NCBI RefSeq assembly: GCF_049994355.1
Contig: NZ_CP188257.1
Location: forward strand, 4,402,001-4,466,000
Source: Angustibacter sp049994355
GTDB taxonomy: Bacteria > Actinomycetota > Actinomycetes > Actinomycetales > Angustibacteraceae
DNA length: 64,000 nucleotides
Direction: 5' to 3'
Of the stretch, positions 18,757 to 26,314 are shown piece by piece. The notes beneath the pieces were generated by a model. It did no database searches. It was not told the origin of the DNA and saw only the letters and a program-made list of their open reading frames with translations. Numbering within the stretch: the stretch's first letter is position 1; the number at the start of each line of letters is the position of its first letter. Both the position numbers and the translations under genes were made by a program.

Positions 18757-19793
18757 CCACCTTCGAGCAGGCCTGGCAGGAGGCGCTGTACGGCCCGTAC
18801 GGCTTCTACCGGCGCAACGACCCGGCCGACCACTTCCACACCTCGGTCGCCGCGGGCGAGCTGCTGGCGCAGGCGCTGCTGACCCTGGTCCGCGCCGCCG
18901 ACCTGACCCGGGTGGTGGACGTCGGCACCGGCCGCGGGCGCCTGCTGGCCGACCTGCACGCGCAGGCCCCGGACCTGGAGCTGGTCGGGGTCGACGTCCG
19001 ACCGCGGCCGAGCGACCTGCCCGACGCGGTGCGTTGGGTGGCTGCACCCGGTGGAGCCCAGCTGCCGCCGGGCGCGGCCGGCTGGGCCGGCGGCGCACTG
19101 GTGGTCGCCCACGAGTGGCTGGACGACGTCCCGTGCCCGGTGGTGCAGCGGGACGACGACCTGCGCTGGCAGGTCGTCGGCGTCGATCCCGACAGGCGAG
19201 GCGGACCGCTGCTCGGACCGCTGCTCGGACCACCGCTCGGACCACCGCTCGGACCACCGCCGCCCGCCGACCTGGACTGGCTCGACCACTGGTGGCCGGC
19301 CGAGCAGCCCGCGGCCGGTGACGTCGCCGAGGTCGGTCACCCCCGGGACGCCGCGTGGGCCGCACTCGTGGCCGCCGCGCCGGACAGCCTGCTGCTGGCC
19401 GTGGACTACGCACACCAGCGCCTCGACCGTCCCCCGCACGGCACCCTGATCGGCTACCGCGACGGGTCGGCGTGCGCGCCGGTGCCCGACGGCAGCTGCG
19501 ACCTCACGGCGCACGTCGCGCTGGACGCCGTGGCGGCCGCAGGCGAGCGGGCCGGCGCGACCCGGACCGTGCTGGTCGACCAGCGCACGGCGCTGCGCTC
19601 GCTCGGGGTGCACGGGCGACTGCCGGACCGCACGCTGGCCGGCAACGACCCGCTCGGCTACCTGGCCTCGGTCAGCCGGGCCAGCAAGGCCGCCCTGCTG
19701 CTCGACCCGGCCGGCCTGGGCGGCTTCGGCTGGTTGCTGCAGAGCACCCGAAGTGGACAGGGCGGCGACGTCTTGGACATGGTGGGCCGGTGA
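18753..19793 (+). CDS. MidA/NDUFAF7-like SAM-dependent methyltransferase (COG1565)
   Basis: This 346-residue protein starts with GTG overlapping the upstream stop. Its N-terminus (LYGPYGFYRRNDPADHFHTS) and SAM motif VVDVGTGRGRLL (about residues 54-65) follow the MidA layout, as does VVAHEWLDDVP, which matches the usual NELLDALP region. In eukaryotes MidA/NDUFAF7 dimethylates an arginine of the complex I 49-kDa subunit, the homologue of NuoD. A lone nuoD gene lies about 4 kb downstream. An internal LLGPPLGPP-type stretch comes from 12-bp tandem repeats. Family assignment is fairly sure; the substrate is inferred. Confidence 0.78.
   Translation: MTTFEQAWQEALYGPYGFYRRNDPADHFHTSVAAGELLAQALLTLVRAADLTRVVDVGTGRGRLLADLHAQAPDLELVGVDVRPRPSDLPDAVRWVAAPGGAQLPPGAAGWAGGALVVAHEWLDDVPCPVVQRDDDLRWQVVGVDPDRRGGPLLGPLLGPPLGPPLGPPPPADLDWLDHWWPAEQPAAGDVAEVGHPRDAAWAALVAAAPDSLLLAVDYAHQRLDRPPHGTLIGYRDGSACAPVPDGSCDLTAHVALDAVAAAGERAGATRTVLVDQRTALRSLGVHGRLPDRTLAGNDPLGYLASVSRASKAALLLDPAGLGGFGWLLQSTRSGQGGDVLDMVGR
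19204..19263 (+). repeat. 12-bp tandem repeat inside the MidA-like gene
   Basis: Five units beginning GACC (19204, 19216, 19228, 19240, 19252) alternate between GACCGCTGCTCG and GACCACCGCTCG. They encode a Leu-Gly-Pro-Pro loop and keep the frame. Confidence 0.85.
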
Positions 19794-20362
19794 ACGATCA
19801 CCGCGACCCGTGCCGTTGGCCGTTGCGGCTGCTGGTCACGGCGGCGTCCGGCTGCCTGCTGCTGGCCGGCTGCTCGGACGGCCAGGGGTCCGGCGCCGCA
19901 CCGACGGTGACCGTCACGGCGACCACCGGGACGCCGTCCGGCTCAGCGACGGCGAGCCCGACGGTGACCACCGACGTCAAGGGCCGCGCGTTCGACCTCG
20001 GGACGATCACCGCGGTGAGCACCGTGGACGGCACCCGCGTCGTCGAGCTGGACCGCTGGACGGCCACCGGCACCAGTGACTCCACGCTCGCCAAGCAGGG
20101 CCTGAAGGTGCTGCCGCACAAGGGTTCTCGGTTCACCAACCAGAACACCAGCAAGACGTACACGGCGCCGGTGGCGCCGGGCGCGCGGCTGGTGGTGAAC
20201 ACCTGCGTCGCCGACACCAGCGGGGACCTCGGGATGACCTCGCAGCCGATCAGCGCGATCTCGTGGCTCGCCAAGCCGGACCGCAGCGCCGTGCTGTTGG
20301 TCACCTACGACGACACCGGGGTGATCACCCGGCTGGACACCGACCCGATCTGCAAGGGCTGA
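19790..20362 (+). CDS. Putative secreted lipoprotein
   Basis: This 190-residue protein has a lipoprotein signal peptide: a charged start, the hydrophobic stretch PLRLLVTAASGCLLLAGC, and a lipobox LLAGC at about residues 24-28. A Thr- and Ser-rich linker follows (about residues 38-60). The C-terminal domain (FDLGTITAVSTVDGTRVVELDRW) has two cysteines that could pair. The GTG overlaps the methyltransferase stop, so it is translated with the two upstream genes. I do not recognise the domain. Confidence 0.72.
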   Translation: MNDHRDPCRWPLRLLVTAASGCLLLAGCSDGQGSGAAPTVTVTATTGTPSGSATASPTVTTDVKGRAFDLGTITAVSTVDGTRVVELDRWTATGTSDSTLAKQGLKVLPHKGSRFTNQNTSKTYTAPVAPGARLVVNTCVADTSGDLGMTSQPISAISWLAKPDRSAVLLVTYDDTGVITRLDTDPICKG

Positions 20363-20379
20363 CTTCCGTCGGCCACGCG

Positions 20380-21669
20380 TCAGCCGCGCACCGGGACGTC
20401 GGCGTAGCCGCGCAGCACGAACGTCGGACGCCGGGTCGGCTCGGCCGCCGCCTGCAACCGCGGGAAGCGCCGCAGCAGAGCCGGTAACGACGCCTGCAGC
20501 TCGACCCTGGCCAACGGCGCACCCAGGCAGAAGTGGATGCCCGCACCGAAGGCCAGGTGCGGGTTGGGTGAGCGGTCCACGACGAACCGGTCCGGGTCCT
20601 GGAAGACCGCCGGGTCGCGGTTGGCCGCGCCCAGCAGCGCCGCAACCTTCTGGCCGGCCCTGATGCGAACGGCAGCGCCGTCCGCGCCCAGCGGCAGGTC
20701 GACGTCCTGGGTCGCGGTGCGCTCGAACAGGTGCAGCGGCGAGTCGTGCCGGAGCATCTCCTCCACCGCCAGTGCCACCAGTTTGTCGTCGGAGACGTTG
20801 CGGCGCAACAGGTCCAGCTGGTCCGGAGTTTCGAGCATCGAGACCAGCCCATTGCCGAAGCCGTTCACGCTGGCCTCGTGCCCGGCGTTCAGCAACAGCA
20901 CCACGGTGGCCACCAGCTCGTGGTCGTCCAACCGGTCGCCGCCGTCGCGGGCCTGCACCAGATGGGTCACCAGGTCGTCGGTCGGCGCGGCCCGTCGCGC
21001 GCCCGCCAGGTCGGCCACATAGCCGGCGAACTCGGCGCTCGCCGTCCGCGCCTCGAGCTCCTGGTCCGGCGTGCGGTCGACCTCGTACATCTTCACGATG
21101 GCCTGCGACCAGGGCCGCAGCAGGTGGCGGTCCTGCTCGGGCCAGCCGAGCAGCTCGGCGATCACCAGCACCGGCAGGGGTTCGGCGTAGTCGGCCAATA
21201 CGTCGAACGACCCGGTGTCGGCCTGGGTCTGCTCGCACTCGTCGAGCAGCTGCTCGGCCAGCTCGCCGACCCGGGGTCGCAGCCGCTCGACGTGCCCGCG
21301 CCCGAACGCGCCGGCGACCAGGCGGCGCAGCCGGGTGTGCTTGGGCGGCTCGCTGTCCAGGATCGAGTCGGCGTGCAGCCAGTTGAAGGTCGCCCAGTCC
21401 CGGTCCGGCATCCGAGGCGCGAAGATCCGGCCGAGGCGACGGTCCCGCAGCACGACGTCGCAGGCCCGGTGCGAGGTGGCGACTGCGAGCCCGAGCGGGC
21501 CGTGCCAAGCCAGCGGCGCCTGCTGCCGGGCCCGGGCGAATCCGGGGTAGGGGTCGCGGACGAACTCCGGGTCGGCCAGGTCGAAAGGGTCGTCCAGCAA
21601 CGGAAGCTGCCGCTCGTCGGTCATCGGCTCGTCGGTCATCGGCTCGTCGGTCATCGGCCCTCCATCCAT
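20380..21669 (-). CDS. Cytochrome P450
   Basis: This 429-residue soluble bacterial P450 has the heme-binding motif FGAGIHFCLGAPLAR with the ligand Cys381, the ExxR pair in EEMLR (about residue 303), and the oxygen-activation helix NAGHEAS (residues 261-267). The usual Thr of the AGxET motif is Ala266, followed by Ser267. The N-terminus is made of MTDEP units from a 15-bp tandem repeat, so four in-frame ATG starts exist (21669, 21654, 21639, 21624). It overlaps the upstream PH-domain gene by 19 bp. No ferredoxin gene is adjacent and the substrate is unknown. Confidence 0.93.
   Translation of the reverse strand: MDGGPMTDEPMTDEPMTDERQLPLLDDPFDLADPEFVRDPYPGFARARQQAPLAWHGPLGLAVATSHRACDVVLRDRRLGRIFAPRMPDRDWATFNWLHADSILDSEPPKHTRLRRLVAGAFGRGHVERLRPRVGELAEQLLDECEQTQADTGSFDVLADYAEPLPVLVIAELLGWPEQDRHLLRPWSQAIVKMYEVDRTPDQELEARTASAEFAGYVADLAGARRAAPTDDLVTHLVQARDGGDRLDDHELVATVVLLLNAGHEASVNGFGNGLVSMLETPDQLDLLRRNVSDDKLVALAVEEMLRHDSPLHLFERTATQDVDLPLGADGAAVRIRAGQKVAALLGAANRDPAVFQDPDRFVVDRSPNPHLAFGAGIHFCLGAPLARVELQASLPALLRRFPRLQAAAEPTRRPTFVLRGYADVPVRG
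21613..21657 (-). repeat. 15-bp tandem repeat at the P450 start
   Basis: Three identical units of CTCGTCGGTCATCGG (21613, 21628, 21643) encode repeated MTDEP. Each unit supplies its own ATG, so copy number changes would move the start without breaking the frame. Confidence 0.85.
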
Positions 21670-23096
21670 CGGCCCTGGTCACCGTCGCCGGACGCGGCCC
21701 GGGCCACCCTGGCCCGCTCCGCCTGCGCCACCAGCAGCGCGGCCGCGTCGTCCGAACACAGGTGCATCACGGTCGGGTGCACCGGCCCGGCGGTGGAGTG
21801 CATGTGGAACGAGGCCAGCGCGAGGCGCCGCTGCAGCGGACCCTGGCGCACCCCGAGGCTCTGGGTGCGGGCGTGCGGGACGACGTCCAGCTCGCGCCCG
21901 AACCGACCTCGACGCAGCAGCACGACGTCGTCCAGCACGTTGACACCATGGCGTCGCCAGCCGATCGGGTCCAGCCAGCGCGAGGCCCTCGGCGCGACCA
22001 CGAACCCGGTGTCCTCGTCGGTGCCGTCCAGCCCGGCCACCACCGCCGCCCTGGTGTCGTCGGCCTGGCCGTCCTCGTCCTCCAGCCCGGGCAGCGCCAG
22101 CCGGAGCACCAGCAGAGCCTGCTCGCGGGTGCCTACCGCGAGCAGGACGTTCTCCTCCTCGGCGTTGGTGCCGCCCGACTCGCCCATGCCGTGGCCGCCG
22201 CCGTACCCAGCGACATTGACCTGCATGGTCCACCAGTCCCGCCGGCGCCACATCAGCGGCTGGTGCAGCCGGATCGCCTGCACCCGTCCCGGCGGGACCG
22301 TCTGCGCCCGGGTGGTCAGCAGGCCGTGGTGCAGCCGGATGCCGTCCGGGGACGTCGCGACCCGGAAGCCGAACCGCGAGGTGAACCGGCCCCACAGCGT
22401 TCCGACGATGCCGATCGCGACCGACGCGACGATCGCCAGCGCCGCGAACTCGCGGGTGACCGTGACGGCCGTGACCGCGGTGACCACGACGAACAGCAGG
22501 AGCATGCTCGGCAGGGTCAGCAGCATCGAGCCGATCACCCGGGACACCGGCACCTGGAGCACCTCGGTCTCCGGGGCCTGCGGCGCGACGTCCCCGTCGT
22601 AGTGCACACCGGCGGCACGGGCCAGCAGCACGTTGCGCAGCTCCACGGCGTCGCTCTCGCGCAGCAGGCTGAGCACGATCGCGGAGTCCTTGCCGCCGGC
22701 CACCTCGAGCCGCACTTCGGCCAGGCCGAGGAACCGCCCGAGCAGCGGGCGGACGACGTCCACGGCCTGCAGCCGGTCCAGGCGGGCGTGCCGCTGCTGG
22801 CGGAACACCACGCCGTAGTGCAGGCGCAGGGTGTCGCGGTCCACCTGGTACGCCGCGCACCGCCAGGCGACGAGCCCGTACAGGCCGGCGAGCAGCGCCG
22901 CCCCGGCCAGCACGGCGAGCGTGATGAAGGCCTCCTCGCGCGACGGGAGCCCGTCGGAGAACAGCGCCGTGCCGCGCTGCTGGGCGATCAGCGCGAGGAT
23001 GACGGCGACGACCTTCCAGCCGCGGGCCAGCGGAGTCAGCGGGTGCAGCCGGCGCCAGCCGTCGTCCGGGACCAGCGGTGTGCGCGGGTCGCTCAC
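21651..23096 (-). CDS. Membrane protein with bacterial PH (DUF304) domains, YdbT-like
   Basis: This 481-residue protein has paired membrane segments at about residues 28-80 and 185-235 and three bPH_2 (DUF304) type domains, such as YQVDRDTLRLHYGVVFRQQR, SPDGIRLHHGLLTTRAQTVP and VNVLDDVVLLRRGRFGRELD. This is the YdbT layout. In Bacillus YdbS and YdbT act in resistance to antimicrobial peptides. The start overlaps the stop of the shorter PH-domain gene upstream by 4 bp, giving the typical YdbS-YdbT pair. Confidence 0.85.
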   Translation of the reverse strand: MSDPRTPLVPDDGWRRLHPLTPLARGWKVVAVILALIAQQRGTALFSDGLPSREEAFITLAVLAGAALLAGLYGLVAWRCAAYQVDRDTLRLHYGVVFRQQRHARLDRLQAVDVVRPLLGRFLGLAEVRLEVAGGKDSAIVLSLLRESDAVELRNVLLARAAGVHYDGDVAPQAPETEVLQVPVSRVIGSMLLTLPSMLLLFVVVTAVTAVTVTREFAALAIVASVAIGIVGTLWGRFTSRFGFRVATSPDGIRLHHGLLTTRAQTVPPGRVQAIRLHQPLMWRRRDWWTMQVNVAGYGGGHGMGESGGTNAEEENVLLAVGTREQALLVLRLALPGLEDEDGQADDTRAAVVAGLDGTDEDTGFVVAPRASRWLDPIGWRRHGVNVLDDVVLLRRGRFGRELDVVPHARTQSLGVRQGPLQRRLALASFHMHSTAGPVHPTVMHLCSDDAAALLVAQAERARVARAASGDGDQGRWMEGR

Positions 23097-23587
23097 AGCC
23101 CGGCCAGCCGGGCCTCGCCGCGCTGGGCGAGCCGGTCACGCAGCCGGGACGCCTCGTCCGGCACCAGCCCGTCGATGTACGCGTCGGAGCCCGGTGAGGC
23201 GGTGTGCAGCTGCACCGAGGAGTAGCCGAGCAGGCGGGCCAGCGGCCCGGCGTGCACGTCAACGAACTGCATGCGGCCGTAGGGCACGACCACGATGCTG
23301 CGGAACATCACCCCGCGGCGCACGAGCAGGTCGTCCTCGCGCTCGGCGTAGCCGGTGGCCCGCACCTGGCGCCCGAACAGCCAGGCGGCCCAGACGAACC
23401 CGATCGCGGGCACCGCCAGCAGCCCGTAGATCCAGGCTTGGTCCAGCCAGATCGCGAGCAGCACCACGACGGCGGCCACGAGCAGGCAGACGGCACCGGC
23501 GATCAGCCGGCGTCCCGTCGCCAGCCCGTCCGACACCGACCGCCACTCGACGTCGTCCGGGACGAAGGGCTCATCATGCAAGGGCAC
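23093..23587 (-). CDS. Membrane protein with one PH (DUF304) domain, YdbS-like
   Basis: This protein of about 164 residues has two membrane segments (about residues 27-65: LIAGAVCLLVAAVVVLLAIW and IYGLLAVPAIGFVWAAWLF) followed by one bPH_2 domain (EREDDLLVRRGVMFRSIVVV, MQFVDVHAGPLARLLG). It is the short partner of the next gene. The start is uncertain: GTG at 23587 and TTG at 23581 are both possible and neither has a good ribosome binding site. It is divergent from the nuoD homologue with about 50 bp between starts. Confidence 0.8.
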   Translation of the reverse strand: MPLHDEPFVPDDVEWRSVSDGLATGRRLIAGAVCLLVAAVVVLLAIWLDQAWIYGLLAVPAIGFVWAAWLFGRQVRATGYAEREDDLLVRRGVMFRSIVVVPYGRMQFVDVHAGPLARLLGYSSVQLHTASPGSDAYIDGLVPDEASRLRDRLAQRGEARLAGL

Positions 23588-23638
23588 GTCGCAATGCTGG
23601 CACACCCGTTGCTGGGCGGGGGTGGCAGACTCGTGCCC

Positions 23639-24823
23639 GTGACCACGCCGGGCAGCACGCAGGGAGCCTCTCGCGAGCTGACCGTGGGGGTGGGTGCGGG
23701 AGACCTCGCCACCGCCGACATGGTGCTGAACATCGGTCCCCAGCATCCCGCGACGCACGGTGTGCTGCGGCTGCGGCTGGTCGTGGACGGCGAGCGCATC
23801 GTCAGCGCGGACCCGATCGTCGGCTACATGCACCGCGGCGCCGAGAAGCTCTTCGAGGTGCGCGACTACCGGCAGATCGTCGTCCTGGCCAACCGGCACG
23901 ACTGGCTGTCCGCGTTCTCCAACGAGCTGGGCGTGGTGCTCGGCGTCGAGCGGATGCTCGGGATGGAGGTACCCGCGCGCGCCGTCTGGGCCCGCACCCT
24001 GCTGGCCGAGCTCAACCGAGTGCTCAACCACCTGATGTTCCTGGGTGCCTACCCGCTGGAGCTGGGCGCCATCACGCCGATCTTCTACGCCTTCCGCGAG
24101 CGTGAGGAGCTCCAGGCGGTGATGGAGGAGATCAGCGGCGGGCGGATGCACTACATGTTCAACCGGGTCGGCGGGCTGAAGGAGGACCTGCCGGCGGGCT
24201 GGCTCGGCCGGGTGACGCACGCGGTGGGTGCGGTGCGCCGCCGCCTGCCCGACCTCGAGGCCCTGATCGTGGGCAACGAGATCCTGCGGGCCCGGACGGT
24301 GGGGGTGGGGGTGATGCAGCGCGAGCTGGCGGCCTCGTACGGGGTCAGTGGTCCGATCGCGCGCGCTGGCGGGCTGGACGTCGACCTGCGCCGCGACGAG
24401 CCGTACCTGGCCTACGGCGAGCTGTTCGCTCCCGGCGGGCCAGGCCGGGTGGTGACGCGCACCGCTGGCGACGCGCTGGCTCGGCTGGAGTGCCTGCTCG
24501 AGCAGGTGCACGTCTCGCTGGACCTGGTCGAGGTCTGCGTGGACCGGATGCGCTCGCTCGAGCCCGGGCCGGTGAACGTGCGGCTGCCCAAGGTGCTGCG
24601 GGTGCCGGAGGGGCACGCCTACACCTGGACCGAGAACCCGCTGGGTCTGAACGGGTACTACCTGGTCTCGCGCGGCGACAAGGTGCCGTGGCGGCTGAAG
24701 CTGCGCTCGGCGTCCTTCGGCAACGTGCAGGTGCTGTCCCGGCTGCTGCCCGGGTGCCTGATCTCGGACATGGTCGCCGTGCTCGGCTCGATGTTCTTCG
24801 TGGTCGGCGACGTCGACAAGTAG
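23639..24823 (+). CDS. Orphan NADH-quinone oxidoreductase subunit D homologue
   Basis: This 394-residue protein belongs to the complex I 49-kDa (NuoD) family. It has IGPQHPATHGVLRLRLVVDG near residue 32, YMHRGAEKLFE, LNRVLNHLMFLGAYPLELGA and the C-terminal GDVDK. No other complex I subunit is in the window, while true nuo operons hold thirteen or fourteen genes. By alignment from memory with mammalian NDUFS2, Arg66 equals the methylated Arg85 and Trp89 replaces quinone-binding Tyr108 (both 23 residues apart). GTG at 23633 is an alternative start. I recall a lone nuoD2-type gene in this neighbourhood in Streptomyces. Its real role is unknown. Confidence 0.88.
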   Translation: MTTPGSTQGASRELTVGVGAGDLATADMVLNIGPQHPATHGVLRLRLVVDGERIVSADPIVGYMHRGAEKLFEVRDYRQIVVLANRHDWLSAFSNELGVVLGVERMLGMEVPARAVWARTLLAELNRVLNHLMFLGAYPLELGAITPIFYAFREREELQAVMEEISGGRMHYMFNRVGGLKEDLPAGWLGRVTHAVGAVRRRLPDLEALIVGNEILRARTVGVGVMQRELAASYGVSGPIARAGGLDVDLRRDEPYLAYGELFAPGGPGRVVTRTAGDALARLECLLEQVHVSLDLVEVCVDRMRSLEPGPVNVRLPKVLRVPEGHAYTWTENPLGLNGYYLVSRGDKVPWRLKLRSASFGNVQVLSRLLPGCLISDMVAVLGSMFFVVGDVDK

Positions 24824-24895
24824 TTGCTCCACCCCGCCCGGTTTGCTCACCTCAGCCCGGTGCGCGAGCGCTCTCAAGCGGGTTGAGTGGAGCAA
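24824..24895. repeat. Intergenic 18-bp repeat cluster, locus B
   Basis: Directly after the nuoD-like stop lie TTGCTCCACCCCGCCCGG (24824-24841) and TTGCTCACCTCAGCCCGG (24843-24860), again with 19-bp spacing. They face GCGGGTTGAGTGGAGCAA (24878-24895). A G-rich stretch after that may be a decayed fourth unit. The cluster sits between converging genes and can form a hairpin. Confidence 0.82.
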
Positions 24896-24940
24896 GGGGC
24901 TGGGGGGCGGGGCGCTGGCGGGGCTGGGGGCGGAACGGGG

Positions 24941-25408
24941 TCAGGCGGAGTGCCGGGCGTGGTACTCGTGCTCCCGCGTCGCCTGGGCCAGGTCGATGGT
25001 GCTGGCCTGTTCGCGCTCGGCGTCCTCACCGGCGAAGACCGCGTCGTGGATCTCCTCCACCGGCAACGGGAAGAGCTTGACCACCGGGTGCGGAGCCGTG
25101 TCGACCAGCGGGTCCGGGCTTGCGGACACCGTCACGACGGCCAGCCGCGCGCCACCGAACACCATAGGTGCGGCGGGCAGTCGGGTCGGCAACGCCGTGG
25201 GCAGTCCAGCCGGCATGGCCGTGGGGATGGCCGTGGGGATGGCCGTGGGATCGGCCCCGGTCACCGGGAGAACCGGCGCGGACTCCACCTGCTGGACGCC
25301 GAGGGCGACCTCCGCGAGACGGTGACGCCCCAGGTAGCCGCGCCCGAAGGCAGCCGCCAGCACAGCGACGACGAGTCGCCAGCGACTGCCACGATGCCTA
25401 CCGGTCAC
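24941..25408 (-). CDS. Hypothetical exported or membrane protein with PTAIP repeats
   Basis: This 155-residue frame starts at GTG and has strong GC at third codon positions. A basic start (MTGRHRGSRWR) and the hydrophobic LVVAVLAAAFG suggest a signal anchor or signal peptide. A middle stretch of PTAIP/PTALP repeats (about residues 54-75) comes from three identical 12-bp units at 25215-25250. The C-terminal half contains VVKLFPLPVEEIHDAVFAG and a charged helix. The opposite strand also has an open frame here, so the call is moderate. No family is recognised. Confidence 0.5.
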   Translation of the reverse strand: MTGRHRGSRWRLVVAVLAAAFGRGYLGRHRLAEVALGVQQVESAPVLPVTGADPTAIPTAIPTAMPAGLPTALPTRLPAAPMVFGGARLAVVTVSASPDPLVDTAPHPVVKLFPLPVEEIHDAVFAGEDAEREQASTIDLAQATREHEYHARHSA

Positions 25409-25635
25409 GGACCTGATGGTAGATCGTCACAGCAGTCACACCCGTCACTCTAATCGGCGTGTCGCACAGATTCACTCCGCTGGTCCCGCGCCCTACTGAC
25501 CCACGATCACTGTGCGTTCATGGGTGCGGCCATCGGTGCGGCCATCGGTGCGGGAGCTGGTCGTGATCGCGACCACCTGACCGCACCCACCGCCGCACAA
25601 TCGCCCCGCACGCACCGCCGTGCGATCCTGCGACA
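25409..25635. other. Divergent intergenic region with a short tandem repeat
   Basis: No gene is seen. GGTGCGGCCATC-type units are repeated at 25523-25554 (period 12), and CCGCACC words follow at about 25580-25600, so a large stem is possible. Similar words occur in the region upstream of the small gene at 3848. Confidence 0.4.
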
Positions 25636-26274
25636 GTGACCGGAACCGACCCCACGACCGCGCTGGACGTCGCCGACTGGCGCCGCCGCGTGCACGAGCT
25701 CTACCGCACGGTGCGTTCGGACGACGACCCCGCCCGTGCGCACGCAAACTGGCGACGCGGCCGCGACCGACTGTTCGCCGAGCACCCGGCCACCCCACTG
25801 CTGGCCGAGCAGCGCGACGGGTTCAGCGGCCTGCCGGTAGCGCCCTATGACGAGCGCTACCGCTGGGAGGTCGCGCTGCAGCCCGCCGAGCCGGATACGC
25901 CGGACGAGTTCTCGGCGAGCACCAGTACGGACGGGACGGTCCCCTACCGGCGGATCGGCGTCGTCGCGCTGGCCACCCCCGGAGGCGAGGTACGGCTGGA
26001 CGTGTGGTGGCTGGCGTCGTACGGCGGTGGGCTCTTCGTCCCGGTCCGCGACGCGGCGCCGAACACCTACGGCGGTGGGCGCTACCTGCTGGACACCATC
26101 AAGGGGGCCGATCTCGGCGCCAGTCGGGACGCATCTGGCAGGACGACCCTCGTGCTCGACCTCAACTTCGCGTACAACCCGTCGTGCGCCTACGACCCCG
26201 CCTGGGCATGCCCGCTGGCCCCGGCCGGCAACACCACGCAGGTGGCGCTGCCGGTCGGGGAGCGCTACCCCTAG
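25636..26274 (+). CDS. DUF1684 family protein
   Basis: This 212-residue protein has the DUF1684 signature: GGRYLLDTIKGADLG (about residues 147-161), then LDLNFAYNPSCAYDPAWACP, whose cysteines and acidic residues are conserved in the family. There is no signal peptide. The GTG start follows a short gap after GCGACA with no strong ribosome binding site. The biochemical role of DUF1684 is not known to me. It converges with the ABC transporter operon. Confidence 0.9.
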   Translation: MTGTDPTTALDVADWRRRVHELYRTVRSDDDPARAHANWRRGRDRLFAEHPATPLLAEQRDGFSGLPVAPYDERYRWEVALQPAEPDTPDEFSASTSTDGTVPYRRIGVVALATPGGEVRLDVWWLASYGGGLFVPVRDAAPNTYGGGRYLLDTIKGADLGASRDASGRTTLVLDLNFAYNPSCAYDPAWACPLAPAGNTTQVALPVGERYP

Positions 26275-26314
26275 GCCGATGCCGTCAGGGCCAAGCCGAG
26301 GCCGGGGCCCGGGA

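Noticed and set aside
24887..25453. 188-codon plus-strand frame opposite the hypothetical at 24941
   Set aside because: Its codon usage fits less well than that of the minus-strand frame, and it lacks a plausible start or signal. Some doubt remains.
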